Shown here: in pieces, positions 19,164 through 21,067 of the stretch
How the letters are laid out: every line of letters begins with the position of its first letter
How positions within the stretch are numbered: position 1 is the stretch's first letter
Assembly (NCBI RefSeq): GCF_000003605.2
Contig: NW_003114592.1
Location: 1 to 21,067 of the forward strand
Length of the DNA: 21,067 nt
Source of the DNA: Saccoglossus kowalevskii
Lineage: Eukaryota > Hemichordata > Enteropneusta > Harrimaniidae
Reading direction: 5' to 3'
Notes under the pieces: model-generated
Database searches by the model: none
Told to the model about the DNA's origin: nothing
The model's input: only the letters and a program-made list of their open reading frames with translations
Program-made: the position numbers and the translations under genes

Positions 19164-19988
19164 ATGGCTGCTTATTTTTGCGATATAGCGCCATCTCTGC
19201 GAGTGGCGTTATGGGCACATGGCAGGTCGAGATCAACTGCATTTGAATTAGCAATTGCAGGAGAACCTTCGATTAAAGTTTTCCATGAACAATTTGTTAT
19301 GGCATATTATGAAGGGGAGGATAGAATAGGCCACGAGGATTACAGCAGGGGTCCTCCAGTTCCTGGATACACATACCAAGAAGTGAAAGATAGATTAGAG
19401 AAAACTTCGTGTCCAGAAAAGAGTGCCATCTTCATGAAAGATAACGCAGGGAGTCTTGGAGGAAGAAAAAACTATAAATACCTACCCATCGGTTATATTC
19501 ACACATTCCTTATTCGTGATCCAAAGGCATCCGTCATGTCCTCGTACAAGTGTGCTCTATCGGAATGCAGCCGTGTGGGATATGGTGTCGGAGATGCAGT
19601 AAAATGTGTCATTGAGGTTCATCGCTTTGAAGAAAATTACAAATTGTATAAGTACGTCACAAATGAGTTAAATCTACCAGCAATAATCGTAGAATCGGAT
19701 GATTTGATAAGAAATCCAAGAAAAACGTTACAAAAGTATTGCTTAGCAACAGGTCTTTCATTTAGTGAGAACTTCTTAAATTGGAAACCAGGAAATATAC
19801 ACCATTTTCCTGAACGTATGAAAAATCCACACTTTGTGGAAATGTATTTCAAAACCGCGATTGAAAGCAGTTGCTTTCAGCCTCTAGCTCAATCTCACAT
19901 AAACATAGATGAGTTACCAAAAGAAGTAAAACAGTACATTGATCATATCATGCCGCTGTATATGGAAATGGCAGACAACAAATTGTAA
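19164..19988 (+). CDS. Sulfotransferase-like P-loop protein, copy 3 (274 aa)
   Basis: Third member of the array, 8225 bp after copy 2 and uninterrupted. The P-loop-like loop (residues 20-28) and the Arg118/Ser126 PAPS-type motif are unchanged. It has one extra codon (Asp) near residue 249, an in-frame 3-bp insertion, which supports continued coding constraint. The C-terminal half carries its own replacements, including Arg143 to Gly, Val156 to Glu, Phe161 to Leu, Asp217 to Glu, Gln223 to His and Leu240 to Pro. Several lie just after the 3'-phosphate motif, where substrate specificity could differ; that is inference. The ATG start matches the other copies, with an in-frame stop upstream at 19134. 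The 3' flank contains overlapping AATAAA signals from 20057. Function beyond 'sulfotransferase-like' cannot be named. Confidence 0.86.
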   Translation: MAAYFCDIAPSLRVALWAHGRSRSTAFELAIAGEPSIKVFHEQFVMAYYEGEDRIGHEDYSRGPPVPGYTYQEVKDRLEKTSCPEKSAIFMKDNAGSLGGRKNYKYLPIGYIHTFLIRDPKASVMSSYKCALSECSRVGYGVGDAVKCVIEVHRFEENYKLYKYVTNELNLPAIIVESDDLIRNPRKTLQKYCLATGLSFSENFLNWKPGNIHHFPERMKNPHFVEMYFKTAIESSCFQPLAQSHINIDELPKEVKQYIDHIMPLYMEMADNKL

Positions 19989-20056
19989 GTTTCATGGTAT
20001 TTCGATGTATTTCAGTTCGTTTGCTGCTAAGTGTTTTAACTGATGTAATTTAATCC

Positions 20057-20066
20057 AATAAATAAA
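20057..20066 (+). other. Poly(A) signals, copy 3
   Basis: Two overlapping AATAAA hexamers lie about 69 bp after the copy 3 stop codon, conserved in position with the other copies. Confidence 0.6.
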
Positions 20067-20450
20067 GTTGATTGAAAATAAATCTATGATGTTATATGTG
20101 CCAAGGGACAACCACAACACTGGATTTATAAAAAAAATGATGTTACCTCTATTGCATGTTCTTCTGAATCTGGACGTCAGTTTACCATTCACAAAACTAT
20201 ACTTTTTCCATTGCGATTGTGATCTTTACGACAATCTACATGCTTCTATTTTTATTGCTGCAATCCATGTAATGTATAATCCGATTAGAAGTTTGATATT
20301 GTTCTGTAAAGTATATTTCTAGTTTTACATTAAAATAGAAAAAATCATTCTGCTATTGTTTGTTGGCAGACAGATTAATCTCTAGCGCATAATTCAGTAA
20401 CATGTTTGAAATAATTTAATTTGTAATTTGTTGCATTTTTTCTCACAAGC

Positions 20451-20717
20451 TTTTAGAATATATATATATATGTAACATTTTGTGAATAATCTCATCTTTA
20501 ATTTGTAAACATTGTCATATTTCTAAATACGCGCATTTTCCATGTAGCATGTCTACTAGTTTACAGGGCATGCAATTCGACTGTGCATCTTAGGATATAC
20601 GGATGTAACAACTCATGTGTCACCCGTGTCTGACGGGACAATTGCATTCAATCGTCTATGCCAGTACGTCTCAACTATTCCATGTAATATTTTTTTATAT
20701 TTTGCAACTTTGTATCT
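20451..20717. other. Copy 3-specific insertion in 3' flank
   Basis: Absent after copies 1 and 2, with homology resuming at a shared TCTATAGAGTTATTTAAC. It starts with an (AT)7 run at 20458-20471. No termini or coding capacity that I can recognise. Confidence 0.45.
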
Positions 20718-21067
20718 ATAGAGTTATTTAACATATTTAAACTGTACAAGTGGGTGTGGAAGTAGTCACAACACCGGTACATGAGCCGTGCATAACAATT
20801 AATCGTAATTTTATTCGTTTATATGCTAGCAATATTGTTATTGTTATCAGAATGTATCTGATTTTTTTGTAACGTTTGTCAGGTGTAGCCATATTATGAT
20901 TTGGGTTGCTTTACGAAACTGACTGGGATTTGTATTTAATAACGTTCTTGCTTTGTATTCTGGATATTTTATTACAATTGATTCGTTGAATTTGATTGTA
21001 TGCAAGCGTACGTTTATGTATGGGGTAGCAGGACGAAAGTACTATAGTATATCTGACGAAGTCTGGC

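Larger units (their letters stand above)
19054..21067. repeat. Tandem repeat unit III (left-hand part)
   Basis: Gene copy 3 and its 3' flank; the sequence stops inside the region homologous to 4398 and 12616. It contains roughly 0.25 kb (about 20451-20717) not present after copies 1 or 2. The array probably continues past the window. Confidence 0.8.

Noticed and set aside
20458-20471. (AT)7 microsatellite
   Set aside because: Ordinary low-complexity tract in AT-rich flank; noted only inside the copy 3-specific insertion.

Overview
The window is animal nuclear DNA, AT-rich and repeat-laden. Signs of this are intron-type splice sites (polypyrimidine tract plus CAG), AATAAA poly(A) signals just after the stop codons, LINE (non-LTR) retrotransposon remains and MITE-like elements. 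The protein family and the LINE style fit an invertebrate (lancelet, hemichordate, echinoderm or mollusc-like). I cannot name the species, and there is no bacterial gene organisation.

The layout is a head-to-tail tandem array with a period of about 8.2 kb. Three intact paralogous genes for a 273-274 residue sulfotransferase-like P-loop protein lie on the + strand, with ATGs at 2727, 10939 and 19164 (spacings 8212 and 8225). Each reading frame is a single exon. It follows a conserved splice acceptor, has an in-frame stop upstream of the ATG, and is followed by AATAAA. Each repeat unit then carries a noncoding 3' flank, a pair of MITE-like elements in opposite orientation, and a TATA box with a possible 5' UTR exon ending in a splice donor. 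In the two complete units, a defective minus-strand LINE of about 2.9 kb and a 0.5 kb unidentified module follow. The window opens inside one unit (1-2616) and ends inside another (19054-21067).

The units are not identical. The first, partial unit has no LINE at the matching site. Instead it carries a 1.28 kb insertion with short terminal inverted repeats and a perfect 10-bp target duplication. This insertion contains a short coding-exon-like segment with a strong donor and a DR5 nuclear-receptor-type direct repeat. The genes are a recombination mosaic. Copy 2 matches copy 3 almost perfectly in its 5' half and upstream flank, and matches copy 1 perfectly over 328 bp of its 3' half, as expected from gene conversion or unequal crossing-over.

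The most interesting material is the array's evolution: mosaic paralogues, a diverging N-terminal half, and transposable elements that may have supplied promoters or exons. I found no RNA genes, CRISPR array or operon, and no evidence of a wholly unknown biochemical system.
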